A stretch of 64,000 nucleotides of DNA from Pseudomonas sp. G.S.17 (GCF_038096165.1 NZ_CP151076.1:5205501-5269500), one strand, 5' to 3'; counted from the stretch's first letter, positions 1 to 9,580 are shown. Program-made: numbers and translations. Notes: generated by a model not told the origin, from the sequence alone.

Positions 1-946
1 AGGTTGTTCTCGTAACGAGATTGCCCAGTTGACAGGTCTCTCCGTTGTTTCAGTCACCCGCTGGTGCAAGCGCTTTCAAGAGCTGCGTCTACAAGGCCTA
101 GTGGATCTGCCCGGACGAGGTCGCAAGCCATCCCTATCGGCCGAAGCGTTGAAACGAACACTTGAGCAGGTCACTCAGCCGCGTATCGGTCAGCCTCGCT
201 GGAGCTGTCGAAGCATGGCGCGAGTCGCCGGCATTTCACCGGCCAGCGTCCAGCGCATATGGGCCGCCAACGATATAAAACCGCACCTGACACGTACCTT
301 CAAACTGTCCAAAGATCCAAACTTCGAAGAGAAGTTCTGGGACGTCATCGGGCTGTATCTGGATCCGCCGGATAAGGCATTGGTGCTTTGTTGCGATGAA
401 AAAAGCCAGGTTCAGGCTCTGGAGCGTACCCAGCCTGGACTGCCTTTGGGGATCGGTCATATCCGTACGCAATCGCACGATTATGTCCGCCATGGCACCG
501 TCACCTTGTTCACTGCGCTGGATTATCTTCAGGGGCGCTTGATCAGTTCCATAGAGCGCCAACACCGGCATCAGGAATGGCTGGAGTTTCTCAAGAAGAT
601 CAATCGAGAAACGCCCAAACAGCTCCAATTGCATCTGATCGTGGACAACTACGCCACGCATAAACACCCGAAAGTGAAGGCATGGCTTGAGAAGCACAAG
701 CGCTTCCACATGCACTTCACCCCGACCTCCAGCTCGTGGATGAACATGGTTGAGCGCTTCTTTCGCGATATCACGGTGTACCTGCGTGACGGCAGTTTCA
801 GCTCGGTTCGCGAACTGGAAAGCTCGATCACCACGTTCCTAGCACTGCGAAATGCGCAGCCGACTCGCTATGTCTGGAACGCCAAGGGGGAAGATATTTT
901 GAACAAGATACAGCGAGCCCGTGAGGCAATGGCCTCACAGGCATGA
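1..946 (+). CDS. IS630-family transposase, 5' end cut by window edge
   Basis: DDE transposase of the IS630/Tc1-mariner type. The frame is open to base 2, so the true start lies outside the window; the first in-window start (TTG at 29) falls inside the N-terminal helix-turn-helix region and is not the real start. Counting from that TTG, an HTH/winged-helix DNA-binding part occupies roughly residues 1-90, and the catalytic triad is read as D123 (CCDEKSQ), D206 (LIVDNYATH) and E242 (MNMVERFF), a D-35-E spacing normal for IS630. The catalytic core is intact to the stop, so the copy may be active. It ends 33 bp before the stop of the convergent transporter gene. The IS subgroup cannot be named from sequence alone. 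Confidence 0.93.
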   Translation, partial: GCSRNEIAQLTGLSVVSVTRWCKRFQELRLQGLVDLPGRGRKPSLSAEALKRTLEQVTQPRIGQPRWSCRSMARVAGISPASVQRIWAANDIKPHLTRTFKLSKDPNFEEKFWDVIGLYLDPPDKALVLCCDEKSQVQALERTQPGLPLGIGHIRTQSHDYVRHGTVTLFTALDYLQGRLISSIERQHRHQEWLEFLKKINRETPKQLQLHLIVDNYATHKHPKVKAWLEKHKRFHMHFTPTSSSWMNMVERFFRDITVYLRDGSFSSVRELESSITTFLALRNAQPTRYVWNAKGEDILNKIQRAREAMASQA

Positions 947-978
947 GGAGCTTTATTTTTGAGACAGCACACTAGACG
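947..978. mobile_element. putative right end of the IS630-type element
   Basis: Between the transposase stop and the stop of the transporter gene lie 32 bp that include TTTTTGAGACAGCACACTAG (the last base is shared with the next gene). IS630 elements insert at TA dinucleotides and end within a few tens of bases of the transposase stop, so the terminal repeat should lie here, next to the TA at about 972. The left end is outside the window, so the repeat cannot be matched. Confidence 0.4.
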
Positions 979-1920
979 CTAGATCCAGCCGCCCCACTGC
1001 AAAATAAAGATGCCGATATTGGTCGTCACCGCCGCTGCCAGGGTGGTGATAACAATGATCGCTGCCGCCAGCTCATGATTGCCATTGGCAGCACGGGCCA
1101 TGACGTAACTGGCCGCAGCGGTGGGGCTGCCGAAGTACAGAAACAGAATCCCCAGCTCCGCGCCGCGAAAACCGCACAGCCACGCCGCCAGCGTGCAGAT
1201 CACCGGCAGCGTGACCATTTTCATCATGCTGGCGCTGATCGCCAAGCTGCCACTTTTGCGTAGCGACGTCAGCGACAGCGTGCCGCCGATGCAGATCAGC
1301 GCCAGCGGCAAGGTCATCTGCGCCAGGTAATTACCCGATGTCTCGAACCAGTGCGGCAAGCCGATCTTGAAGTAAGCGAACGGCGCCGCCGCCAGCACGC
1401 TGATGATCAGCGGGTTACAGAGCACGCTTTTGAAGACGCTCCAGGGATCGGACTTGATCACCGGGCTGTACACCGCGAGCACGATGGTCGACAGCGCGTT
1501 GTAGAACAGAATCACCAGCGCGGCGAGGATTGCCCCCAGCGAAATGCCGTAATCGCCGTACATGCTGGCCGCCAGCGCGAGGCCGATGACGCCGTTGTTG
1601 CCGCGAAACGCGCCTTGCACGAAGATGCCGCGTTCTACCAGCGGCACCCGCCAGATCGCCCAGCCCCAGGCAAATGCGAAGCCGAACAGCGTAGCGGCGC
1701 TAAAAAATATCAGCAGCGATGGCTGCAAGGCCGCATGCAGATCCGCGTGGATAATCCCCAGGAACAGCAAGGCCGGCATGGTGACGTTAAACACCAGGCT
1801 CGACGCCGTCATGATGAAGCCGTCATCAATCCAGCCGATGCGCTTGAGGATCACGCCCAGAAACAACATGGCGAACACCGGCGCGGTGATGTTCAGGGTT
1901 TCGAGAAAAATGGAAAGCAT
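979..1920 (-). CDS. AEC-family (auxin efflux carrier/malate permease type) transporter
   Basis: A 313-residue inner-membrane protein made almost entirely of hydrophobic segments (about ten), with the AEC-family pattern of two five-helix halves. The N-terminal half has LFLGVILKRIGWID and FNVTMPALLF, where an N-x-x-x-P in a broken helix is typical of the family; the second half has PLALICIGGTLSL. AEC proteins move organic acids or other small anions; the substrate here cannot be told. The start is ATG at 1920. No neighbouring metabolic gene suggests a role, and an IS630-type element lies immediately beyond the stop without disrupting the reading frame. Confidence 0.88.
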   Translation of the reverse strand: MLSIFLETLNITAPVFAMLFLGVILKRIGWIDDGFIMTASSLVFNVTMPALLFLGIIHADLHAALQPSLLIFFSAATLFGFAFAWGWAIWRVPLVERGIFVQGAFRGNNGVIGLALAASMYGDYGISLGAILAALVILFYNALSTIVLAVYSPVIKSDPWSVFKSVLCNPLIISVLAAAPFAYFKIGLPHWFETSGNYLAQMTLPLALICIGGTLSLTSLRKSGSLAISASMMKMVTLPVICTLAAWLCGFRGAELGILFLYFGSPTAAASYVMARAANGNHELAAAIIVITTLAAAVTTNIGIFILQWGGWI

Positions 1921-2013
1921 GCCCAGAACCCTGTCCCGTCGTTAGGTAGCTAATGATAAGCCACCGATGACGCGAGTGTTACAGGGAATTGCCCATGACG
2001 GGCTCCAAATACT

Positions 2014-2105
2014 TGTGGGAGCAAGCTTGCTTGCGAAGACTATCTACCACTTCACAAAGAAGCGTTGGATGGACCAGGCGCTTCGCGAGCAAGCTCGCTC
2101 CCACA
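2014..2105. repeat. REP palindrome pair (REPIN-like)
   Basis: Two inverted REP arms, GTGGGAGCAAGCTTGCTTGC at the left and the complementary GCGAGCAAGCTCGCTCCCAC at the right, separated by about 50 bp. This is the commonest Pseudomonas REP family in the window. It lies between the transporter start and the phoD stop and could act as a transcript-end stabiliser for phoD. Confidence 0.85.
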
Positions 2106-2107
2106 GT

Positions 2108-3673
2108 TCAGGCCACTTCGGCGGCGGGCACCAGCTTCTTCTCGAACACCGAAACCCCGTCCAGATCGCGCAACGTCACGGTCAGCTCGGCGCTCTGGCC
2201 GTCGATGTTCACTTCGCCGAAGAACTGAAATCCGGCGAAGGGCGAGGTGTTTTGCGCCGGCGGGGCTTTCTGGAACACCAGCTCGGGGCCGAAGGTCTTG
2301 TCCAGCGGATTGGGCCCGAAGCTGCCGGCGTTCAACGGCCCGGCGACGAATTCCCAGAACGGGTCGAAATCCTGGAACACCGCTCGATCCGGTTGATAGT
2401 GGTGCGCCGCGCAGTAATGCACATCGGCGGTCAGCCACACGCAATCGCGGACCTTTTGCGCGCGCAGAAAACCCAGCAGCTCGGCGACTTCCAGTTCGCG
2501 GCCGGCTGCCGGGCCGTCGTTGCCGTTGGCGATGGCTTCCCAGCGCCCGACGCCCGGACTCACCTCGCCATCCGGCACGCCAAGGCCGATCGGCATATCG
2601 GCGGCAATCACCTTCCATTGCGCGCTGGAAGCCTTGAGTTCGGCCTTGAGCCAATCCAGTTGCTGGCGCCCGAGGAACGCGGTGTCCGGCCCCGGTTTCT
2701 CGTCGAGGTTGGCATCGTTGCCGCCGCGATAACTGCGCATATCCAGCACGAACACATCCAGCAGCGGGCCATAGCTGAGCTTGCGATAGATGCGCCCGCC
2801 GTTGTCGGCCTGCTGCAAGCGCATCGGCGCGTACTCAAGAAACGCCTGTCGCCCACGAGTGGCCAGCAGCCGAATATCCTTTTCCTTGTAGCGATCATCC
2901 AGTTGCTTGCTCGGCGACCAGTTGTTGGTGACTTCGTGATCGTCCCATTGCCAGATTTGCGGCACCTCGGCATTGAAGCGCCGCAGGTTGTCGTCCAGCA
3001 GGTTGTAGCGGTAAGCGCCGCGATATTCATCGAGGGTTTCCGCGACTTTGCTTTTCGCTTCGGTGGTGATGTTGCGCCAGATGCGCCCGCCTTCCGTGAC
3101 GACCTGCGCAGGAACCGGGCCATCGGCATAGATGGTGTCGCCGCTGTGAATGAAGAAGTCCGGCAAACGCAGACGCATGGCTTCGTAGATACGCATGCCG
3201 CCGATGTCCGGATTGATGCCGAAGCCTTGCCCGACCGTGTCGCCACTCCAGACGAAGCGCAAATCCCGGCGCTGTTGTGGCGCGCTGCGCAAATGGCCGA
3301 ACCAGGGTTCGCTGGTGACGCCGGACTGGGCGTCTTCGAATTGCACGCGGTAGAAAATCGCCTGATCGCTGGGCAATTCGCTGAGTTCGACGCGCGCCGT
3401 GAAGTCGGTGCGCTGATCCGCCAGGGCGGAAACCACCCGGCGGGGATTGGTGAACATGCTGCGCGTGTCCCACTCGACCACCATCCGCGCAGGCCGGTCG
3501 CTGCGGCTCCAGACCACGGCGCGGTCGCCCAGCAAGTCGCCGGACTGCACGCCATCGGTGATTTTCGGACGATCCTGAACCGCAGCGATGACCGCCGGGG
3601 CCAGGCCCGGCAGCAGCAAACCGGCGCCTGCGACCTGGATGATGCGACGACGGGTGAGATCGAACTGAGTCAT
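2108..3673 (-). CDS. phoD: PhoD-family alkaline phosphatase/phosphodiesterase, Tat-exported
   Basis: A 521-residue metallophosphoesterase of the PhoD family, acting in the periplasm or outside the cell on phosphate esters. The start is taken as ATG 3673 (MTQFDLTRRRIIQVAG) because an AAGGGG ribosome site precedes it and the twin-arginine motif TRRRII sits at residues 7-12, followed by a hydrophobic stretch ending near AVIAAV; a TTG nine codons upstream is less likely. An N-terminal PhoD domain (about 40-135) is followed by the metal-binding core with WSGDTVGQG, FIHSGDTIYADGP, WDDHEVTNNW and DMRSYRG, the usual metal and active-site blocks. Members are usually Ca2+/Fe3+ enzymes induced by phosphate starvation. 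No Pho box was recognised upstream. Confidence 0.93.
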   Translation of the reverse strand: MTQFDLTRRRIIQVAGAGLLLPGLAPAVIAAVQDRPKITDGVQSGDLLGDRAVVWSRSDRPARMVVEWDTRSMFTNPRRVVSALADQRTDFTARVELSELPSDQAIFYRVQFEDAQSGVTSEPWFGHLRSAPQQRRDLRFVWSGDTVGQGFGINPDIGGMRIYEAMRLRLPDFFIHSGDTIYADGPVPAQVVTEGGRIWRNITTEAKSKVAETLDEYRGAYRYNLLDDNLRRFNAEVPQIWQWDDHEVTNNWSPSKQLDDRYKEKDIRLLATRGRQAFLEYAPMRLQQADNGGRIYRKLSYGPLLDVFVLDMRSYRGGNDANLDEKPGPDTAFLGRQQLDWLKAELKASSAQWKVIAADMPIGLGVPDGEVSPGVGRWEAIANGNDGPAAGRELEVAELLGFLRAQKVRDCVWLTADVHYCAAHHYQPDRAVFQDFDPFWEFVAGPLNAGSFGPNPLDKTFGPELVFQKAPPAQNTSPFAGFQFFGEVNIDGQSAELTVTLRDLDGVSVFEKKLVPAAEVA

Positions 3674-3752
3674 GGCGGGCCCCTTGGGTGATTTAGCCAA
3701 AAGGGGAAAGCTAGCAGGGCAATGTTGGCTGAATGTGACAGCGATGATCCAG

Positions 3753-3895
3753 CCTCTTCGGGGACAAGTCCCCTGCTACCGGTTGTGCCGGGCTCGGTAG
3801 GACCGGACTTGTCCGGGAAGGCGGCGGGTTTGCTGAGGAAGATCTTCAGCGCTGTACCGGCCTCTTCGGGGACAAGTCCCCTCCTACCGGTTGTG
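3753..3895. repeat. composite repeat: two direct copies flanking an inverted element
   Basis: The 35-base unit starting CCTCTTCGGGGACAAGTCCC occurs at 3753-3787 and again at 3861-3895 with one mismatch; each contains the palindrome GGGGACAAGTCCCC. Between them at about 3795-3820 lies a related inverted element (GTAGGACCGGACTTGTCC). It fills the gap between phoD and fruA, transcribed from opposite ends of their operons. Confidence 0.8.
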
Positions 3896-3920
3896 TATGG
3901 CCTGGCATTGCATTCCCCGC

Positions 3921-5663
3921 TCACGCGCTAGCCGGCACAACCTCCATCTCCACCACTTCCGGCCGCTTGAGCAGCGCATACGCCACGCCGGTCAGCAGAC
4001 TGCCGGCCACAATCGCCAGCAGATACAGCAACGCGTGGTTGATCGCATTGGGGATCAGCATCACGAACAAACCACCGTGGGGCGCCATCAGTTTGCAGCC
4101 GAAATACATCGACAGCGCGCCGGTCAACGCACCACCGGCGATGCTCGCCGGAATCACCCGCAATGGATCTTTGGCGGCAAAAGGAATCGCGCCTTCGGAG
4201 ATGAAACACAAGCCCAGGACAAACGCCGCCTTGCCCGCCTCGCGTTCACTTTGGGCAAACTTGCGCCGCGCGATGAAGCTGGCGATGCCCATGCCAATCG
4301 GCGGCACCATGCCCGCCGCCATGGCCGCAGCCATCGGCGCGTAGCTTTGCGATGCCAGCAGGCCGACCGAAAACGCGTAGGACGCCTTATTGATCGGCCC
4401 GCCCAGATCGACGCACATCATGGCGCCGAGCACCACGCCGAGCAGAATCGCATTGGTGGTGCCCATGCTGTCGAGGAACTGCGTGAGGCTTTCCAGCAGC
4501 CCCGCCACTGGTTTGCCGACCACATAAATCATCACCAGCCCGGTGAACAGACTCGACAGCAACGGAATGATCAGAATCGGCTTGAGCGCTTCGACGCTGG
4601 CTGGCAAACGCGCATAACGATTGACTGCCCAGGCGCTGTAACCAGCGATGAAACCGGCCGCGATACCACCGATGAAACCCGCGCCCAGCGTGCTCGCCAG
4701 CAACCCGCCGATCATCCCCGGCGCGAGGCCTGGACGGTCGGCGATGGAGTAAGCGATGTATCCGGCCAGCAACGGCACCATCAACTTGAACGCCGCGTCG
4801 CCGCCAATCTGCATCAAGGCCGCCGCGAGGGTGCCTGGTTCCTTGAACGCGGTAATACCGAACACGAACGACAGGGCAATCAACAGACCACCGGCGACCA
4901 CCATCGGCAGCATGTACGAAACACCGGTCAGCAAATGCTTGTAGACGCCGGTTTTTTCCTGCTTGGCCGGGGCCTTGGCAGAGCCGACGGCGGATTCCAC
5001 CTGACCTTCGGCCAACGCCTTTTTCAGGGTCGCTTCGGCTTGCTTGAGGGCGATGCCGGTGCCGCAGCGATAAATCCGCTTGCCGGCAAAACGCTCGGTA
5101 TTGACCTCGATATCGGCGGCCAGCAATACCACGTCGGCATCGGCGATCACCTGATCGCCAAGCGGATTGCGCGCGCCCACCGAGCCCTGGGTTTCGACCT
5201 GCAGTTCATAACCCAGCCGCTTGGCTGCTTGTTGAATGGCTTCGGCAGCCATGAACGTATGCGCGACGCCGGTTGGACAGGCGGTTACCGCAACGATGCG
5301 CGGCACGCTGCTGGACAATGGCGCAGCGGCGGGCGAATTGACGTCGGCAGCAACATGAACCGCAGCCTGCTCGGACGCGCGATGCAGAAAGCCGTCGACA
5401 TCCTGCAACGCGTGGGCTGGAGTGTCCTGAAACACACGCTTGCCGACGAAGCGGCTGAGGTCGATGGCGCCGGTATTGACCACCAGCACCCAGTCGGCCG
5501 TTTCGATTTGCTCGGCGGTCAATTGTCGGTCGGGGTGGCGTGGGTCATGGACCTCGACGCTGGTGCTCCAACCCTGGCGCTGCGCGGCGGCATCCAGCAA
5601 ACGGGCGCTGAGGACGCTGCTGACCTTGCCGTTCGGGCAGGCCGTCACAATGGCTAACTTCAT
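3921..5663 (-). CDS. fruA: PTS fructose transporter subunit IIB'BC
   Basis: The membrane permease of the fructose phosphotransferase system, 580 residues; it imports fructose and phosphorylates it to fructose-1-phosphate. Order: IIB' domain (1-100, Cys9 in VTACPNG), active IIB domain (about 120-220, Cys129 in AVTACPTGVAHTFMA), then a IIC domain from about 240 to the end with multiple membrane spans and LGGPINKASYAF. Start ATG 5663 is chosen because AGAGGATT lies just upstream and the protein then begins MKLAIVTACP as in the family. It is third in fruB-fruK-fruA; its start is 13 bp after the fruK stop, so the three are one transcript. Confidence 0.97.
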   Translation of the reverse strand: MKLAIVTACPNGKVSSVLSARLLDAAAQRQGWSTSVEVHDPRHPDRQLTAEQIETADWVLVVNTGAIDLSRFVGKRVFQDTPAHALQDVDGFLHRASEQAAVHVAADVNSPAAAPLSSSVPRIVAVTACPTGVAHTFMAAEAIQQAAKRLGYELQVETQGSVGARNPLGDQVIADADVVLLAADIEVNTERFAGKRIYRCGTGIALKQAEATLKKALAEGQVESAVGSAKAPAKQEKTGVYKHLLTGVSYMLPMVVAGGLLIALSFVFGITAFKEPGTLAAALMQIGGDAAFKLMVPLLAGYIAYSIADRPGLAPGMIGGLLASTLGAGFIGGIAAGFIAGYSAWAVNRYARLPASVEALKPILIIPLLSSLFTGLVMIYVVGKPVAGLLESLTQFLDSMGTTNAILLGVVLGAMMCVDLGGPINKASYAFSVGLLASQSYAPMAAAMAAGMVPPIGMGIASFIARRKFAQSEREAGKAAFVLGLCFISEGAIPFAAKDPLRVIPASIAGGALTGALSMYFGCKLMAPHGGLFVMLIPNAINHALLYLLAIVAGSLLTGVAYALLKRPEVVEMEVVPASA

Positions 5664-5676
5664 CACAAATCCTCTC

Positions 5677-6618
5677 TTATTGTTCTGCCAGAGTGCGCAC
5701 GTTGACGCCGCTTTCAAGCCGTTTGAGTTGCGCCGCATCGTTGATGCCAAAGCCGATCTGGGTCACGGCCATGGCCGCAATCGCGGTGGCGGTGCGCAAG
5801 GTTTGTTGCGGCGAGTGGCCACTGAGCAGGCCGTGAACCATGCCCGCCAACAGCGAATCACCCGCGCCGACAGTGCTGGCCACAGTGACTTTCGGTGGCA
5901 AGGATTGCAGCGCGGTACTGGAGCTGAACCAATGCACACCTTCCGATCCCTGGGAAATCACCACATGCTCGATGCCCTTGGCGCGCAGGCCGGCAGCGGC
6001 TTCGGCCTGAGCCGCAATGGAGATGATCGGCGCATCCAGCGCGTCGGCCAGTTCTTCAGTGTTGGGCTTGATCAACCACGGGCCAGCCGCAAGCCCGGCG
6101 CGCAACGCCAGGCCGCTGCTGTCCAAGGCGATTTTCAGGCCCAGATCCTTCAGACGCACCAGCAGCTTGTGCAACCATTCCGGGCTGACACCGCGCGGCA
6201 GGCTGCCCGCGACCACTACCGCGTCGAAACCGGAAGCGATCTGCTCGACTCGCGCATACAACGCTTGCTGCGCCTCTTCGCTGACCATCGGGCCTGGGCC
6301 GTTCAAGTCGGTGATGCGCCCGCTGTGCTCGGCCAGCTTGATATTGCTGCGGGTTTCGCCGGGCACCCGGACAAATTCATCGACAAAACCACGACGGGCA
6401 AACAGCGCTTCGAAGGGTTGCTGATTATCAATGCCAAGAAATCCGGCGACGGTCAGTTGATGGCCCAGATCGGCCAGCACCTGCGCCACGTTCAAGCCCT
6501 TGCCCGCCGCGTGGGTGAGCATGGCTTCACTACGATTGACCTGCCCCAGCTGCAAAGGACCGAGCTGCACGGTCAGGTCCAGTGCCGGGTTCATGGTCAA
6601 GGTAAGAATTTTCGCCAT
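5677..6618 (-). CDS. fruK: 1-phosphofructokinase
   Basis: A 313-residue PfkB-family sugar kinase converting fructose-1-phosphate, the FruA product, to fructose-1,6-bisphosphate. It has the N-terminal TMNPALDLTV, the substrate-binding GKGLNVAQVLADLG and the C-terminal signature VGAGDSLLAGMVHG with the catalytic Asp of GAGD. Its ATG shares one base with the fruB stop (TAATG), indicating translational coupling. Length and order fit Pseudomonas fruBKA. Confidence 0.97.
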   Translation of the reverse strand: MAKILTLTMNPALDLTVQLGPLQLGQVNRSEAMLTHAAGKGLNVAQVLADLGHQLTVAGFLGIDNQQPFEALFARRGFVDEFVRVPGETRSNIKLAEHSGRITDLNGPGPMVSEEAQQALYARVEQIASGFDAVVVAGSLPRGVSPEWLHKLLVRLKDLGLKIALDSSGLALRAGLAAGPWLIKPNTEELADALDAPIISIAAQAEAAAGLRAKGIEHVVISQGSEGVHWFSSSTALQSLPPKVTVASTVGAGDSLLAGMVHGLLSGHSPQQTLRTATAIAAMAVTQIGFGINDAAQLKRLESGVNVRTLAEQ

Positions 6619-9485
6619 TACAAAGCCTCCACGAGCGCGCGAACTTCGCTGGCGCTGCCTAAGGTCAGCGCGGTTTGCGCCAGTTGTTGCGCGGCACTCA
6701 GGGTCAGTTCACGCACACCGGCTTTAACTTCGCCAATGCTGCGCGCCGAAACGCTCAACTCGTCGACCCCGAGCCCCACCAGCACCGGAACCGCCAACGG
6801 GTCAGCCGCCAGCTCGCCGCAGATGCCGACCCATTTGCCATGGGCATGGGCCGCGCGCACGGTGATGTCGATCAGTTGCAGCACGGCCGGGTGCAGGCCG
6901 TCAGCCTGAGCCGACAGCGTTGGGTGACCACGGTCGATGGCCATGGTGTATTGCGTCAGGTCGTTGGTGCCGACGCTGAAGAAATCCACCTCTTTGGCCA
7001 GAACCGGAGCCAGCAAGGCCGCCGACGGCACTTCGATCATGATGCCGATCTGCAAGTCAGCAACCGGAATTTCTTCCAGCAGGCGCAGGGTCATATCCCG
7101 CGCCTGACGCCATTCTTCAACGGTGCCGATCATGGGAAACATGATGCGCAGCGGGCGGTTGTCAGCGGCGCGCAGCAAGGCGCGCAATTGGCTTTCCATG
7201 ACGTCCGGACGTTGCAGGGTCAAGCGAATGCCGCGCACGCCGAGGAACGGGTTTTCTTCCTTGTCGATGGGCCAGTACGGCAGCGGCTTGTCACCGCCAA
7301 CGTCCAGCGTGCGCACCACCAGCGGCCGACCTTGCAGATCGTCGAGCACACGGCGATATTCGGCTTCCTGGGTTGCTTCATCCGGCGCCTGGGAATGGGC
7401 CATGAACAACAATTCGGTACGCAGCAGGCCGATGCCTTCCGCGCCTTGAGCGACAGCGGCTGGAGTACCGGCGCTGTCGCCGATGTTGGCGAAGACTTCA
7501 ACCGCATGACCGTCGCGGGTCACCGCCGGGTCCATGCGCTTTTCGGCAGCGGCTTGCAGACGTTGCTCGCGAGTATCGCGATCCTGGGCGGCGCGTTGCA
7601 GGGTGGCGGCATCCGGCGCGACGCTCAGGCGACCTTTCTGGCCGTCGAGCAGCAGCACCGTGCCCGGCTTGATCAGCAGCACGGAATCACCGGCACCAAC
7701 CAGCGCCGGAATGCCCAAGGCACGGGCGACGATTGCGCTGTGCGCCGTGGCACCGCCGCGCGCGGTGAGAATCCCCGCAACTTGCACCGGGTCCAGGCGC
7801 GCAACATCGGATGGCCCGACTTCATCCATCACCAGAATGTAGGGTTCGTCCGGCGCGACCAGGGTTTCAATGCCGCAAATCTGCGCCAGCACCCGACGAC
7901 CCACATCACGCAGATCCGCCGCCCGCTCGGCCAGCAACGCATCGTGCAACTGCTCCTGCTGCCGCGCGGCGCTATCGATCACACTGGCCCAGGCCGCTGC
8001 CGCGCTTTCACCCTGTTTCAGGCGCAAGGCGACTTCGTTGCTCAACTCAGGATCGTCGAGCATTTCCTGGTGGGTAATGAAAATCTCGCGAATGGCCTTG
8101 GCCTTGCTGCGCTGGATCAGGCCTTCGATGTCCTGACGCACTTCGGCCAGCGCGCTCTGCAAGCGCTGCTGTTCGATGGCAACCGACTCGCCCAGCAGCG
8201 GGTAATCAAATTCCTGCAACACCTGGATATGCGCCGGACCGATGGCAATGCCCGGCGATGCGGGCACGGCCTGCAACTGGCTACCGTCCAGCGGTGCGAC
8301 GACTGCTTTGCTGATCACTGCTTCAAGAGAAGCTGGCGCAGGGGACGATGCCGATGGCAGCGGCTCGACTTCCTCGCCGAGCCCTTCCAGCACGGCGGCC
8401 AGCAACGCGGGCAGAACGTCAGCGGCGATGCTCGGCTCGGCGATGAACTCCAGCACCTGACCACGGCGCGCGCCAAGGCTGAGCAGCTTGCTCAAGCTCT
8501 TCACCGACACCGCGCTTTCGCCGGTATCAACCACGCGGACGCGAATTTCGCCGTCGAAATTTTTCGCCAACTGCGCAAGGATCTTCGCCGGACGCGCGTG
8601 CAAACCATGAGCATTGGCCAGCGGCACGCGCTGGGTTGGCCATTCGGCTGGCAACTCGCCGCCCAGCGCTTCAAGCACCGCGCGACTGCTGGTGGCCTGG
8701 CCCAATTCATGGCCGCGACCTTCAATCAGCAGCGAGCACAGGCGTTCGAGCAAGGCCTGATGAGCTTCACCGAGGCTGGCCAGACAGAACAGACCGTTCA
8801 GCGGTTGGCCCAGATAGCGGATTGGCTTGTCTGGCGTGACAAAAGCCAGCCCCGGCCGCTTGACGGTTTGCTCGCTGTGCAGCCACCACAAGCCATCACC
8901 CAGAGGCAGCGCTTCGACTTGCTGCAGGACGGCAGCAAAACCATTGCTGACACAGTCGGCCTTGCGCAACAGCCGGGCGCCGCGCCAGACCAACTCTTCG
9001 AAATCGTCCGCCGAAACGCCCAGGCTGATCATCTGCGCATCCAGCGCCAGCTCTTGCGGCGCGCCTTGCAGCAGTTGCAGCAGCGCTTCGGGGGTTTGCG
9101 CCTGACGCAGGGCTTCGCCCAGGTCGGTTTCGCCCAGCGCACGGGTCAGCAATTGCAATAAACGCAGATGTTCGTCGGACTTGGCGGCGATACCAATGGC
9201 CAGGTACACAATGTGTCCGTCACCCCAATCCACCCCTTCGGGGAACTGCATCAGGCGCACGCCAGTGGCGAATACCTGATCGCGGGTTTCGGGCGTGCCG
9301 TGGGGAATCGCGATGCCCTGACCGAGAAAGGTCGAGCCTTGCAGTTCGCGGTTCTGCAAACCGGTCAGATAGCCGTCGGCAACCAGACCATCGGCGACCA
9401 GCAGATCAGCAAGCAATTGCAATGCGGCGGACTTATCCACAGCCGTCTGGGCCATGGAAATTTGCTCTACGGTAAGCTCGAGCAT
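6618..9485 (-). CDS. fruB: fructose PTS multiphosphoryl transfer protein (IIA-HPr-EI)
   Basis: A 955-residue cytoplasmic fusion carrying the whole soluble arm of the fructose PTS. IIA-Fru spans about 1-145 with the phosphorylated His62 in AIPHGTPE; HPr spans about 285-370 with His296 in GLHARPA; Enzyme I spans about 405-955 with His582 in RGGATAHSAI and the PEP-binding C-terminal barrel (MIEVPSAALL, GTNDLTQYT). Phosphate passes PEP to EI to HPr to IIA to FruA. First gene of fruBKA; the ATG at 9485 starts MLELTVEQIS. Expression is expected to depend on FruR, encoded divergently 345 bp away, and two Cra-like operators lie in that gap. Confidence 0.97.
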   Translation of the reverse strand: MLELTVEQISMAQTAVDKSAALQLLADLLVADGLVADGYLTGLQNRELQGSTFLGQGIAIPHGTPETRDQVFATGVRLMQFPEGVDWGDGHIVYLAIGIAAKSDEHLRLLQLLTRALGETDLGEALRQAQTPEALLQLLQGAPQELALDAQMISLGVSADDFEELVWRGARLLRKADCVSNGFAAVLQQVEALPLGDGLWWLHSEQTVKRPGLAFVTPDKPIRYLGQPLNGLFCLASLGEAHQALLERLCSLLIEGRGHELGQATSSRAVLEALGGELPAEWPTQRVPLANAHGLHARPAKILAQLAKNFDGEIRVRVVDTGESAVSVKSLSKLLSLGARRGQVLEFIAEPSIAADVLPALLAAVLEGLGEEVEPLPSASSPAPASLEAVISKAVVAPLDGSQLQAVPASPGIAIGPAHIQVLQEFDYPLLGESVAIEQQRLQSALAEVRQDIEGLIQRSKAKAIREIFITHQEMLDDPELSNEVALRLKQGESAAAAWASVIDSAARQQEQLHDALLAERAADLRDVGRRVLAQICGIETLVAPDEPYILVMDEVGPSDVARLDPVQVAGILTARGGATAHSAIVARALGIPALVGAGDSVLLIKPGTVLLLDGQKGRLSVAPDAATLQRAAQDRDTREQRLQAAAEKRMDPAVTRDGHAVEVFANIGDSAGTPAAVAQGAEGIGLLRTELLFMAHSQAPDEATQEAEYRRVLDDLQGRPLVVRTLDVGGDKPLPYWPIDKEENPFLGVRGIRLTLQRPDVMESQLRALLRAADNRPLRIMFPMIGTVEEWRQARDMTLRLLEEIPVADLQIGIMIEVPSAALLAPVLAKEVDFFSVGTNDLTQYTMAIDRGHPTLSAQADGLHPAVLQLIDITVRAAHAHGKWVGICGELAADPLAVPVLVGLGVDELSVSARSIGEVKAGVRELTLSAAQQLAQTALTLGSASEVRALVEAL

Positions 9486-9568
9486 GCCTAACTCCTGTGC
9501 AGCGCGGTAAAGCGCCTGGATTCTTGTTTTAAGAACGATCAGTAAAGGTTGATCGACAGCTTAGGTGA

Positions 9569-9580
9569 TGAAAACGATAA
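9569..9580. promoter_or_regulatory. putative FruR (Cra) operator, fruB-proximal
   Basis: TGAAAACGATAA resembles the Cra/FruR half-palindromic consensus (TGAAWCGWTTHA). It lies in the fruB-fruR divergent region about 85 bp from the fruB start, and a second partial match in inverse orientation (GCGTTTTCAG at 9591-9600) is close by. Binding is inferred. Confidence 0.5.

Noticed and set aside
1967..3691. 574-codon open frame antisense to phoD
   Set aside because: PhoD on the other strand has a Tat signal and all metal motifs; the antisense frame runs through the REP pair and has no start signal.
6675..9161. 828-codon open frame antisense to fruB
   Set aside because: Mirror of the fruB coding sequence; product rich in Gln, Arg and His in an arbitrary order.
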